Shown: positions 33,001-40,444 of the stretch, piece by piece | Position numbering within the stretch: the first letter of the stretch is position 1 | Layout of the letters: every line of letters starts with the position of its first letter | Origin: an uncultured Bacteroidaceae bacterium | GTDB lineage: Bacteria > Bacteroidota > Bacteroidia > Bacteroidales > Bacteroidaceae | Direction of reading: 5' to 3' | NCBI GenBank assembly: GCA_905235285.1 | Contig: CAJOLI010000003.1 | Coordinates: 1 to 57,925 of the forward strand | DNA: 57,925 nt | The notes under the pieces: model-generated | The model's database searches: none | What the model was told of the DNA's origin: nothing | The model's input: the letters and a program-made list of their open reading frames with translations, nothing else | Translations under genes and position numbers: made by a program

Positions 33001-34711
33001 CAAGGCCTGTGAGTGTTTGTGTGAGTGATGCTGAGCCTACTTTTTGTCCGCGTGGAACCCAACGTTCTGCGTAGGTCGTGCCTTGCTTGAGAGTGAAGGC
33101 ATTGTTGCCTTGAGATTGGAACCCGTTGGCCGTCCAAGCGTCGAGGCCGAGCTCAAAGCTGGGATTGAGAATGAATGCAGTGCGGTCGGTTTCTGAATGG
33201 TTGTATTCAAAGCTGTCGAAGTCTACGTATCCGCCTGCGGCCTGTGTGGCGTAATTGAATATGGCGAATTTGTACCCAGTGAAGTGCACGAGTGTGTAAA
33301 CCATGTGAAACCGTGTTCCTAAGGGTTGGAAGTTTTGGCCGTCGGTGCTATAGTAGAACAAGGCATCGTCCGACGAAAAGTCGCACTGCATACGTAGCCA
33401 TAGGATGTCTGAGGTGATGGTGACACGTGCGCGCTCAACGCCGCGGTCGGTCATGACGAGTGCACGGCTGGTGGCTGTCTGCTGGACTGTGAGTCCTCCT
33501 TCTTCGGCGCTGAAGGCCATGAGTCCTGCGCGGTCGCCAGCCTTCATCTGTGAGATGTCCATCTTCACGGTTCCTGTGCATGCCGGCGCTACTGTGCGTT
33601 GGGTGAGTGTGTTGCGTGCATCGAAGATTGAACTGACGACTTTACCTGTCTTTAGCCTTAACCAACCTGGTCGCTCGGTGAGGCTCCAGCGGCTATCGTC
33701 GGGATTGTGGTTCCACTGCCAATTGCGGCTGAGTGAGCCGTTGAAGTCGTCGCTGTCGACGATGGGCGTACAAGGCTGTTCAGCTATGTTGTTAATGGTG
33801 AATGTCACAGGAGCCTTGCCGTTGGCATCGCCAAGCAATGGCCATCCGTCGACCCACCGGCACGGCAGGAGCCATGGTACTCGCCCAACGGCTTCGTGAT
33901 CTTGGAAGAGCATGGCGTACCACTCTCCGTTGGCGGCCTGCCAGATGCCTCCCTGTGCGATGCCATGGCGGGCATAGCCGCCGTCGTCGCTGAGCATCGT
34001 GCGTTGTTCGTAGTTGCCGGTGATGCTGTTGGCTCGGAAGCAGAGCTGTGTGCGATTGCCGCCTGCGGGCCACCAAATGGTGGTCATGTAGTAGCGACCA
34101 TTGATTTTATAGGCATGGACGCCTTCGTGAAGATTGCCATCGCCGAATCCGATGATGCGCGTGCCGTTGTCATCGCCGTCAGTGAAGCCTGTCAAATCTT
34201 CCGTGAAGCGTTTGACATAGATGACAGCATTGTTGCAATGGATGAGGTAGACGGCTCCGTTGTCATCGAAAAGGATGGATGCATCGTGCCAATAGTGGTT
34301 GAATCGTTTTATGAGAGTCCAGGAACCTGCGGGGTCTGTGGCAGAGTAGAGGTAGGAGTAGCCTCCTGTGCCGAAGAAGGCGTAGAAGGTTCCGTTGTGG
34401 TAGCGCAACGATGTCGCCCACTGACCTCTGCTGTAGATTGTGCCACCCTCCATGTTGTCGGCCGGCGATTCGTTGAGGCGGTCGAAAATGTAACCGATGA
34501 TTTCCCAGTTCTTCATGTCACGACTATGCATTATAGGTGCTCCGGGCATGACGTGAGCTGTCGTGGAGACCATATAATAATCCTGCCCTACACAGATGAC
34601 ATCGGGATCGGGAACATCGGCGTAGATGACTGGGTTCTGAATGGTGACTTGAGCAGTAAGAACTAAGCAGTAAGCCCAAGCAATAGCCAATAAAGATATT
34701 ATTCGTTTCAT
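30056..34711 (-). CDS. GH43 glycosidase fused to a putative zinc metallopeptidase domain, T9SS-tailed
   Basis: This is a 1551-residue multidomain secreted protein. After a signal peptide (MKRIISLLAIAWAYCLVLTA) comes a GH43 propeller (21-310), with Asp35 (VPDPDV), Asp143 (WHDASI) and Glu196 (LHEGVH) as base, modulator and acid. A GH43-associated beta-sandwich runs to about 505. A CBM-like sandwich (510-650), helical linker (655-785) and fibronectin III-like domain (788-880) follow. Residues 880-1050 contain HEMLHGIGVGTH (959-970), a zincin-type HExxH with Gly and a further His, plus several Cys and Trp. Then come a trefoil-like region (1055-1220), more sandwiches and a tail ending GIYIIKGQKVIIK. 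The N-terminal half is about co-linear with the next gene. Sugar target: arabinan or xylan side chains. Peptidase role is predicted only from the motif. Confidence 0.82.
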   Translation of the reverse strand: MKRIISLLAIAWAYCLVLTAQVTIQNPVIYADVPDPDVICVGQDYYMVSTTAHVMPGAPIMHSRDMKNWEIIGYIFDRLNESPADNMEGGTIYSRGQWATSLRYHNGTFYAFFGTGGYSYLYSATDPAGSWTLIKRFNHYWHDASILFDDNGAVYLIHCNNAVIYVKRFTEDLTGFTDGDDNGTRIIGFGDGNLHEGVHAYKINGRYYMTTIWWPAGGNRTQLCFRANSITGNYEQRTMLSDDGGYARHGIAQGGIWQAANGEWYAMLFQDHEAVGRVPWLLPCRWVDGWPLLGDANGKAPVTFTINNIAEQPCTPIVDSDDFNGSLSRNWQWNHNPDDSRWSLTERPGWLRLKTGKVVSSIFDARNTLTQRTVAPACTGTVKMDISQMKAGDRAGLMAFSAEEGGLTVQQTATSRALVMTDRGVERARVTITSDILWLRMQCDFSSDDALFYYSTDGQNFQPLGTRFHMVYTLVHFTGYKFAIFNYATQAAGGYVDFDSFEYNHSETDRTAFILNPSFELGLDAWTANGFQSQGNNAFTLKQGTTYAERWVPRGQKVGSASLTQTLTGLEKGRYVLRFVAHNIQEDTPQVAQHGVTVFAEAQQTEITTAQQYELPFTAIENSSPIGIQADDATGNWIAVDHFQLEYLGLGDGSCITEEMNRRIAVARELSQQKMNQTTLTQLRNYLSRAEQATGNDIASAAAYLRIATAAAQKSASAYGRLAEMLSKAEEALSQDWAYGTDELQEAIELARIVYNQTNAANEALEQQSLRLEGALLALRLANGSGTPPTVTTDPRYARGNNRIFARMTSSGKGIIEEGFCYSTSGIPTIADGRATRWLDNAGRIYVIENLEPGTIYYIRAYAITNTDNIGYGDVVKAVTLPRANINWSYENNGPADVNDRINAGMRGWYEYWSQLTSIQGYNPHVRYADGTPTADCGYGGWCQVGPNANFQQQCMLTHEMLHGIGVGTHGIWRFGDGGMRGAGNRGVWLGERVTEVLTFWNNAYTMLDGDDTHMWPWGFNYSEEDPHTEAGYTINALVAQALGEDGLPASGTTPTAFYSFPNENGRKYYLTNEEVNHGLGTGFLAVAKSGSLEWRTIATNQAIENDSVAWYIDFNPATQLYSFRNAATGQYIVYDGAFRLQNASAAPASAYLQLMKGRVDATIRCNDATLVRRGYWIIRPENHYDSPCLAAIDGGRVRSEGFDLGNWAVTQRWVMLTGSELRQLTPEESEEHTILSALKVNNEAIPEFQDDRLHYNYEIDPASTLTRYSIGFTRASNFEGRVTTSRPQTIPGDGTATATADDGTETTYTIHFFRNHVIHWDGDGATGAGSEPSRHGWGPRYTSVWNTANSSNQNVYLDPYEGCHVGYLTEEGYKYNHRRILQLAFAGGEEEYFYQFSTLQPDSSYLLSVQLGMAEFVRLPKLTVSVREASTGNILAEENFTPSILAKTLNQATLQFRTPATGTTSTSYEIVISADKPNCTLTVAELIVTPVDDGTSTGLEDILTEGRDSGNWPIYTLSGILAGHTGENNNKAMKLPAGIYIIKGQKVIIK

Positions 34712-34723
34712 GAATTATTGCGA

Positions 34724-36280
34724 TTACTGAATGAAGTCGAAGGAGTCGATGTCTACAAATCCGCCCACCTGCCGTGTAGCGTAGTTGAAGATGGCAAACT
34801 TGTTGCCTGTGAAGTGAGCCATGCTGAAAATCATGTGGAATGGCTTGCCGAATGTTTTGAAGTTTGTTCCGTCTGTGCTATAGGAGAAGATGGCGGTGTC
34901 AGTGATGAAATCACATTGCATTCGCAACCAGACCTCTTCAGCGTGGAGAGTCTGCTCAGCGAGTGTCGAGCCTCTGTCTGTCATGATGAGTGAGTATCCG
35001 TCATCTTGGCGAATGATGGCGAGTCCTCCGGGTTCGGAACAAAATGCGCATAGTCCGGCATGGTCGCCCGGTTGCATGTGGCTGATGTCCATGCGTATAG
35101 TTCCGGTGCATTGCGGTCCAATGGTGCGTTGCGTGAGTGTATTGCGTGCTTGGAAGAGTTCTTCTACGATTTTCCCGGTTTTCAAGCGCAACCATCCTGG
35201 ACGCTCGGAGAGGCTCCAGAGCGTGTTGTCTGGGTTGTGGTTCCACTGCCATACAAGCTTGAGCTGCTCCTCTGAGAAGTCGTCGCTGCTGACAATCTCA
35301 TTCTCGCCCTGCTCCTGTATGCCGGGGATGATGAATTCTGCCGGGCATCGGCTGTCGCCGTCAGTGCCGAGCATAGGCCATCCATCCTTCCAAACGCATG
35401 GGAGCAGGCATGGTATGCGTCCCACACCTTCGTGATCCTGGAACTGCATGGAATACCATTGCCCGTTATGCGCCTGCCAAATGCCACCTTGAGCTACGCC
35501 ATGATGTGGGTAGCCGAGATCATCGCTGAGAATAACTCGTTGCTCGTAAGGACCTGTGATGTTGTCGGCTCGCCAGCAGAGCTCCGTACGGTGTCCTCCG
35601 CGGGGCCACCAAATGGTGGTCATGTAGTAGCGACCATTGATTTTGTAGGCATGAACACCTTCGTGCAGACAGCCGTCGTTCAGCGCTATGATTTTGCTTC
35701 CGAGAGCATCGCCGTCTACGAAACCCTGCAGGTCACGCGTGAATTCCTTGACGTAGAGCACAGCATCGCGGCAGTGGACGAGATAGGTGTGTTTGCCGTC
35801 GAAAAGCATGGATGCGTCATGCCAATAGCGCTCGAAACGTGAGGTGAGAGTCCATGGCCCCTTGGGATTCTTTGCTGTGAAGATGTAAGAATGAACCCCG
35901 GTGCCAAAGAACACATAGAAGCGCCCTTTGTGGTAACGAATAGAAGCGGCCCATTGCCCTCGACTGTAGATGTTGCCCCCTTCAAGGTCGTTGGCTGGAC
36001 TATCATGCAAAGCATCAAAGACATAGCTGATGATGCGCCAGTGTTTCATGTCGCGACTGTGCATGATTGGAGCTCCAGGTGACATGTGACAAGTCGTGGA
36101 AACCATGTAGTAGTCCTTGCCGACACATATGACGTCAGGATCAGGAATGTCGGAGTAAATCAAGGGGTTTTTGCAATGAACCCCGTCATGTTTAGGGCTT
36201 GCCAAATCCTTTTGTGCCCAAGCTGTATGCACAAATAAAATTGATAAGAAAATGCTTAAAAAAATAGCTTTTCGTTGCAT
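34724..36280 (-). CDS. GH43 beta-xylosidase/alpha-L-arabinofuranosidase
   Basis: The 518-residue enzyme has a signal peptide (MQRKAIFLSIFLSILFVHTAWAQ), a five-bladed GH43 propeller (35-330) and a C-terminal beta-sandwich (335-518) typical of larger GH43 xylosidases and arabinofuranosidases. Catalytic residues are Asp47 (IPDPDV), Asp155 (WHDASM) and Glu207 (LHEGVH). There is no T9SS tail, unlike the next gene, whose first 500 residues are clearly paralogous, so one copy is probably periplasmic and the other on the surface. It opens the reverse-strand operon; the next gene starts 12 bp after its stop. A good -7 element lies at 36300-36307. Divergent from the hybrid sensor, which may control it. 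Confidence 0.92.
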   Translation of the reverse strand: MQRKAIFLSIFLSILFVHTAWAQKDLASPKHDGVHCKNPLIYSDIPDPDVICVGKDYYMVSTTCHMSPGAPIMHSRDMKHWRIISYVFDALHDSPANDLEGGNIYSRGQWAASIRYHKGRFYVFFGTGVHSYIFTAKNPKGPWTLTSRFERYWHDASMLFDGKHTYLVHCRDAVLYVKEFTRDLQGFVDGDALGSKIIALNDGCLHEGVHAYKINGRYYMTTIWWPRGGHRTELCWRADNITGPYEQRVILSDDLGYPHHGVAQGGIWQAHNGQWYSMQFQDHEGVGRIPCLLPCVWKDGWPMLGTDGDSRCPAEFIIPGIQEQGENEIVSSDDFSEEQLKLVWQWNHNPDNTLWSLSERPGWLRLKTGKIVEELFQARNTLTQRTIGPQCTGTIRMDISHMQPGDHAGLCAFCSEPGGLAIIRQDDGYSLIMTDRGSTLAEQTLHAEEVWLRMQCDFITDTAIFSYSTDGTNFKTFGKPFHMIFSMAHFTGNKFAIFNYATRQVGGFVDIDSFDFIQ

Positions 36281-36299
36281 AAATATATTATTTTTGTCG

Positions 36300-36307
36300 C
36301 AAAATTA
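36300..36307 (-). promoter_or_regulatory. -7 element of the GH43 operon
   Basis: The minus strand reads TAATTTTG, matching TAnnTTTG, 20 bp upstream of the GH43 start at 36280. Confidence 0.65.
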
Positions 36308-36414
36308 ATTGATATAAAAAGATTGGAATATAAAAATCGAGTCAAGCTATACAACAAATGTGTCCATAACAAGTAAAAAAGGAGTAAAATCTTGTTTTTT
36401 TATAGTTTTTGGGA

Positions 36415-36422
36415 TAATTTTG
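36415..36422 (+). promoter_or_regulatory. -7 element of the hybrid sensor gene
   Basis: TAATTTTG matches TAnnTTTG. A CTTG at 36391-36394 is about 20 bp upstream and could serve as a weak -33. This places transcription start downstream of 36392, so the sensor's longest reading frame start is not usable and the ATG at 36452 or 36458 is preferred. Confidence 0.65.
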
Positions 36423-36457
36423 CATTCACAAGAATACATTTAACCGTTGAAATGACA

Positions 36458-39400
36458 ATGAACCAGCTTCGCTTTATCGTTGTTCTGACTCTTCTCTGTA
36501 ACATTACGACTACCATGACAGTGCATGGGGATAATCTGTTTTTCGGTCATATTGACACGAATGACGGGCTTTCACAAAACACTGTTTATTCTATAGTTCA
36601 AGACAAACAGGATTTCTTATGGTTTGCCACGAAGGATGGCTTGAATCGCTACGATGGCGTTTCATGTCTTGTCTTCAACCGCAACAATTCCGGTCTTGGT
36701 GACAACTATGTCAATACGCTGTGGTTAGACAAGGCCGGTTGTCTGTGGGCTGGCACCGAGCATGGCGTTTATGTTTATGATCCTACTACGGAAAGTTTTT
36801 CACCTCTGACGGCTTGTGTTGAATCTACGGACCGTCTTCTGAAAGGCTCGGTACGTTGCATCTCCTCGGATGCTCAGGGTTATGTCTGTATCGGTTCCTC
36901 TGACGAAGGTCTGTTGAGGTTGGACTCTGCCTCTAACGTACTGCGTCCGGCATATAGAGAGATCCAGGGTCAAGAAGTTAGTTTCCTTTCATGCGTTGAC
37001 GGCGTTATGTGGGTTGGAGTGGCTGGCGTTAACCTTTTCTACGCCGAAGGCTCTTCGGGCAGGCTAAAAGCATTCGTTGACGATGAGGGACATTCGCCTT
37101 TCCTGAATGCTGGGACTAACGGTCTGCTTTTTGCTGGTACGGACGCGTATGTGGCCACGGACAAGGGACTTTACCGTTTCGATCAAGCATCGCACCGTAC
37201 GGAGCTGCTTGAGAGAGGCTTCTTCCGTACGGTCTGTCTTGCTGCTGACGGTCATACCCTCTGGGCTGGCTCCGAACAGGGAATTTACATATACGATATA
37301 TATAAAGGAGAGATGACTCACGTCACACAGCCTGACATTGATGATCCGTTCTCTCTGGCCGACAATGCTATCTATTCTCTTTTCACGGACCGTGAAGGCA
37401 GTATGTGGATTGGGTCGTACTTCGGAGGTGTCAATTATCTGCCTGCTCTGAAGATGCGTTTCCAGAACTTCTATCCCCGTCAAGGTCAGACGTTCATGGG
37501 GCATCGCGTACGCGAGTTCTGTCAGGACAATGATGGCATCGTCTGGATTGGTACAGAGGACAAGGGTTTACTTCGTTACACCCCCAGTGATGGCTCCTTG
37601 CGACCTATGGCAACTCACTTGCCTTCTATGAATATCCATGGGCTGTGTGCTGATGGCGATACGCTGTGGGTTGGTGTGTTCGACGGTGGCCTGGAGCGTA
37701 TTGACCTGCGCTCCATGAGCTACAAAATATATCAGGCCGATGGGCGTAAGGGCAGCATTATATCCAATTTTATTTTCAACATCTGCCGTGCGTCTGACGG
37801 TACGCTATGGATGGGCACGCCTGCAGGCTTGATGCGTTACGATCGTGTTTCAGACAGCTTCTCGCGGGAAGAGCGGGTGCCTGGCGTCTTCGTTCAGCAC
37901 ATCATTGAGAGTCACGATGGCTTGCTGTGGCTGGCAACGTATTCCGATGGACTATATAGTTATGACCGACGAACAGGAAATGTGCACCATTTCGCCTACG
38001 CCGAGGGCCGTGAAGGCACAATCGGCGGTTCTAAGGTAATTGGTCTCTTCGAGGACAGCCGCCATCAGTTGTGGGTGATGACCCATGAGGGTGGCCTGTC
38101 TATGCTGGACCGACAGACGGGCTTCTTCAAGCCATACGCTTTTGACGAGAATGGTCGCTTCAATCTCGTCTATCGCATGGTTGAAGATCGTCGGGGCAAC
38201 CTATGGTGCAGTAGTAACAATGGCCTTATCCAGTTCAATCCAAGTACTGATGCACGAATCGTCTATACGTCGGCTAACGGTCTGCATAGTGACCACTTCA
38301 ACTATCAGTCGGGCTTCATGGACCGTTCGGGCTACATCTATTTCGGGACTGTGAATGGCTTTGTTCGGTTCCATCCTAACGTGGTTGATAATGGGACTCA
38401 CGATGCCCGCATCGCCTTCTCGCGGCTCTATATCTTTAACCGCCTGCAACAGCCGTTGGCCGACGGCTCACCACTCGTAGTGAGCATAGACCAGACCACA
38501 CGTCTACGCTTGAATCACCACCAGACCTCATTCGCCATAGAGCCCAGGCTTCTGTCCTTTAGCAATCCGGGTACGGTGGAATTGCACTATCGTCTCGAAG
38601 GCTACGACCATGGGTGGTTGCCTCTGAACTCTTCGAACCCCAGCATCTCATATGCCAACTTACCCTATGGTCACTATACGCTTCACGTCGGTGCCATCTT
38701 CAACGACGGAACGAACCATGAGATAGAACGAACGCTGAGCATTGATATTATCCCTCCGTTTTATCTCAGCACTATAGCCAAATTCATCTATATACTACTC
38801 TTTCTGGCTATTCTTGGCCTTCTATGGCAATATTTCCAGCGCAAACAACAACTGCGGCTCCTACGAACCCATCAGAGAATGGAACAGCAAAAGGAGCGCG
38901 AACTGTACGACTCGAAGATTGCGTTCTTCACCTCTATAGCCCATGAGATACGGACACCTCTCACTCTCATTAAGACTCCACTCGAAAGCATTCTCAGGCG
39001 AAATGACCTCAGCGACGATTTGCGTCAGGAGCTGAACATAATGGAGACAAACTCTTCGCGTCTGATAAACCTCGTTAATCAGCTGCTGGATTTCCAAAAG
39101 GTGGAGAGTCAGACTCTGCAACTGCATCCACAGGAGCTATGTCTGAGCGACTGGCTGGCTATGCAAGTTCAGTTATTCAGACCAGCCATAGAGCAGCGCG
39201 GGCTGCAACTGCAGACACATATCGCCCCAGGCATCAATATAGTGGCAGACCATGACCTTGTTGGTAAGATGCTGGCCAACTTGATGAGTAATGCTCTCAA
39301 ATATGCGGAGACATATATAAACATTAGCCTGACGGCTGACGATTCTCATGTTACTATCACGACGGTCAACGATGGTGACATCGTACCTTTGGCCTGCCGC

Positions 39401-40444
39401 GAGAGCATCTTCCGCCCATTCGTCCGCTACACCTCAACATCAGAAAACGCTGCTACGGCAGTCACAGGAACAGGCATCGGTCTCTCTCTGTTGCGCACTT
39501 TGGCCGAACAGCACCATGGTTCTGTATGCATGGATCGCGACGAGACGGTCAACCGCTTCATCCTCACCCTGCCTCGGTATGAATTGGAGACAGAGGAAAC
39601 GGATGCTGCAGAGGCTGGTCGTGAGGCATCGGATTCCACAGACATCGAGGCGGCACAGATGCCTCTGCCGGTATCAACCCAAAGCACGCTTCTCATTGTT
39701 GAGGACAACGCAGACCTGCGTAAGTTCATAGCCCGTCATTTAGAAACGAACTATAGTACCGTAGAGGCGAGAGACGGGGTAGAGGCTCTTGAGAAGCTTC
39801 ATGAACATAGCATCAGCATCATCATAAGCGATGTGATGATGCCAAGAATGGATGGTATCTCACTGCTCACGGAAGTCAAGCAAGACATAGAGTTCAGCCA
39901 TATACCCGTAGTGTTGCTTACAGCAAAAACGACAATAGAAGACCGCCTTGCGGGCTTACGTCAAGGTGCGGATGCCTATATCGACAAGCCTTTTGACATG
40001 GAACTTCTTGAGCAGACGTTGCAAACGTTGCTCCTTAACCAACAACGCCTTTACACCTCCTTCTTCCAACGCCCCAAGACTCACATGATAGCCAAGCTTT
40101 CATTGTCTGACGTCGAAGCGGATTTCGTGAAGAAACTCAGTGAGTCTGTGGCCAGCCATCTCGAGAACAATGAATATGGTGTTGACGAATTGGCTGCAGA
40201 CATGAGCATGTCGCGATCCAAGCTGACGAGAAAAATCAGGGGCGTCCTCAACATGTCTCCTAATGATTACATCAGAATGGAGCGCCTCAAGCGTTCTGTA
40301 GCCCTGCTTAAGACAGGTCGATACCGCATCAATGAGGTATGCTATATGGTGGGTTTCAACACTCCGTCATATTTTGCGAAGTGTTTTCAGATGCAATATG
40401 GAATACTACCTAAGGATTTACTGGAAACGCCGGAGTCTATATGA
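36458..40444 (+). CDS. Hybrid two-component system sensor-regulator (HTCS)
   Basis: A single protein joins sensor, kinase and transcription factor, the usual glycan sensor of Bacteroidota utilisation loci. From 36458 it has 1328 residues and a signal peptide (MNQLRFIVVLTLLCN to TVHG). Two periplasmic reg_prop propellers (about 30-680, repeats such as FLWFATKDGLNRYDG) lead to a Y_Y_Y domain (690-775), a transmembrane helix (IAKFIYILLFLAILGLLWQY), HisKA with His829 in SIAHEIRTPL, HATPase_c with GTGIGLSLLR, a receiver with phospho-acceptor Asp1125 (IISDVMMP), and an AraC-type HTH (about 1225-1325). The periplasmic domain probably binds an oligosaccharide of the polymer degraded here. Its 3' end overlaps the convergent GH2 gene by 8 bp. 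Confidence 0.95.
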   Translation: MNQLRFIVVLTLLCNITTTMTVHGDNLFFGHIDTNDGLSQNTVYSIVQDKQDFLWFATKDGLNRYDGVSCLVFNRNNSGLGDNYVNTLWLDKAGCLWAGTEHGVYVYDPTTESFSPLTACVESTDRLLKGSVRCISSDAQGYVCIGSSDEGLLRLDSASNVLRPAYREIQGQEVSFLSCVDGVMWVGVAGVNLFYAEGSSGRLKAFVDDEGHSPFLNAGTNGLLFAGTDAYVATDKGLYRFDQASHRTELLERGFFRTVCLAADGHTLWAGSEQGIYIYDIYKGEMTHVTQPDIDDPFSLADNAIYSLFTDREGSMWIGSYFGGVNYLPALKMRFQNFYPRQGQTFMGHRVREFCQDNDGIVWIGTEDKGLLRYTPSDGSLRPMATHLPSMNIHGLCADGDTLWVGVFDGGLERIDLRSMSYKIYQADGRKGSIISNFIFNICRASDGTLWMGTPAGLMRYDRVSDSFSREERVPGVFVQHIIESHDGLLWLATYSDGLYSYDRRTGNVHHFAYAEGREGTIGGSKVIGLFEDSRHQLWVMTHEGGLSMLDRQTGFFKPYAFDENGRFNLVYRMVEDRRGNLWCSSNNGLIQFNPSTDARIVYTSANGLHSDHFNYQSGFMDRSGYIYFGTVNGFVRFHPNVVDNGTHDARIAFSRLYIFNRLQQPLADGSPLVVSIDQTTRLRLNHHQTSFAIEPRLLSFSNPGTVELHYRLEGYDHGWLPLNSSNPSISYANLPYGHYTLHVGAIFNDGTNHEIERTLSIDIIPPFYLSTIAKFIYILLFLAILGLLWQYFQRKQQLRLLRTHQRMEQQKERELYDSKIAFFTSIAHEIRTPLTLIKTPLESILRRNDLSDDLRQELNIMETNSSRLINLVNQLLDFQKVESQTLQLHPQELCLSDWLAMQVQLFRPAIEQRGLQLQTHIAPGINIVADHDLVGKMLANLMSNALKYAETYINISLTADDSHVTITTVNDGDIVPLACRESIFRPFVRYTSTSENAATAVTGTGIGLSLLRTLAEQHHGSVCMDRDETVNRFILTLPRYELETEETDAAEAGREASDSTDIEAAQMPLPVSTQSTLLIVEDNADLRKFIARHLETNYSTVEARDGVEALEKLHEHSISIIISDVMMPRMDGISLLTEVKQDIEFSHIPVVLLTAKTTIEDRLAGLRQGADAYIDKPFDMELLEQTLQTLLLNQQRLYTSFFQRPKTHMIAKLSLSDVEADFVKKLSESVASHLENNEYGVDELAADMSMSRSKLTRKIRGVLNMSPNDYIRMERLKRSVALLKTGRYRINEVCYMVGFNTPSYFAKCFQMQYGILPKDLLETPESI

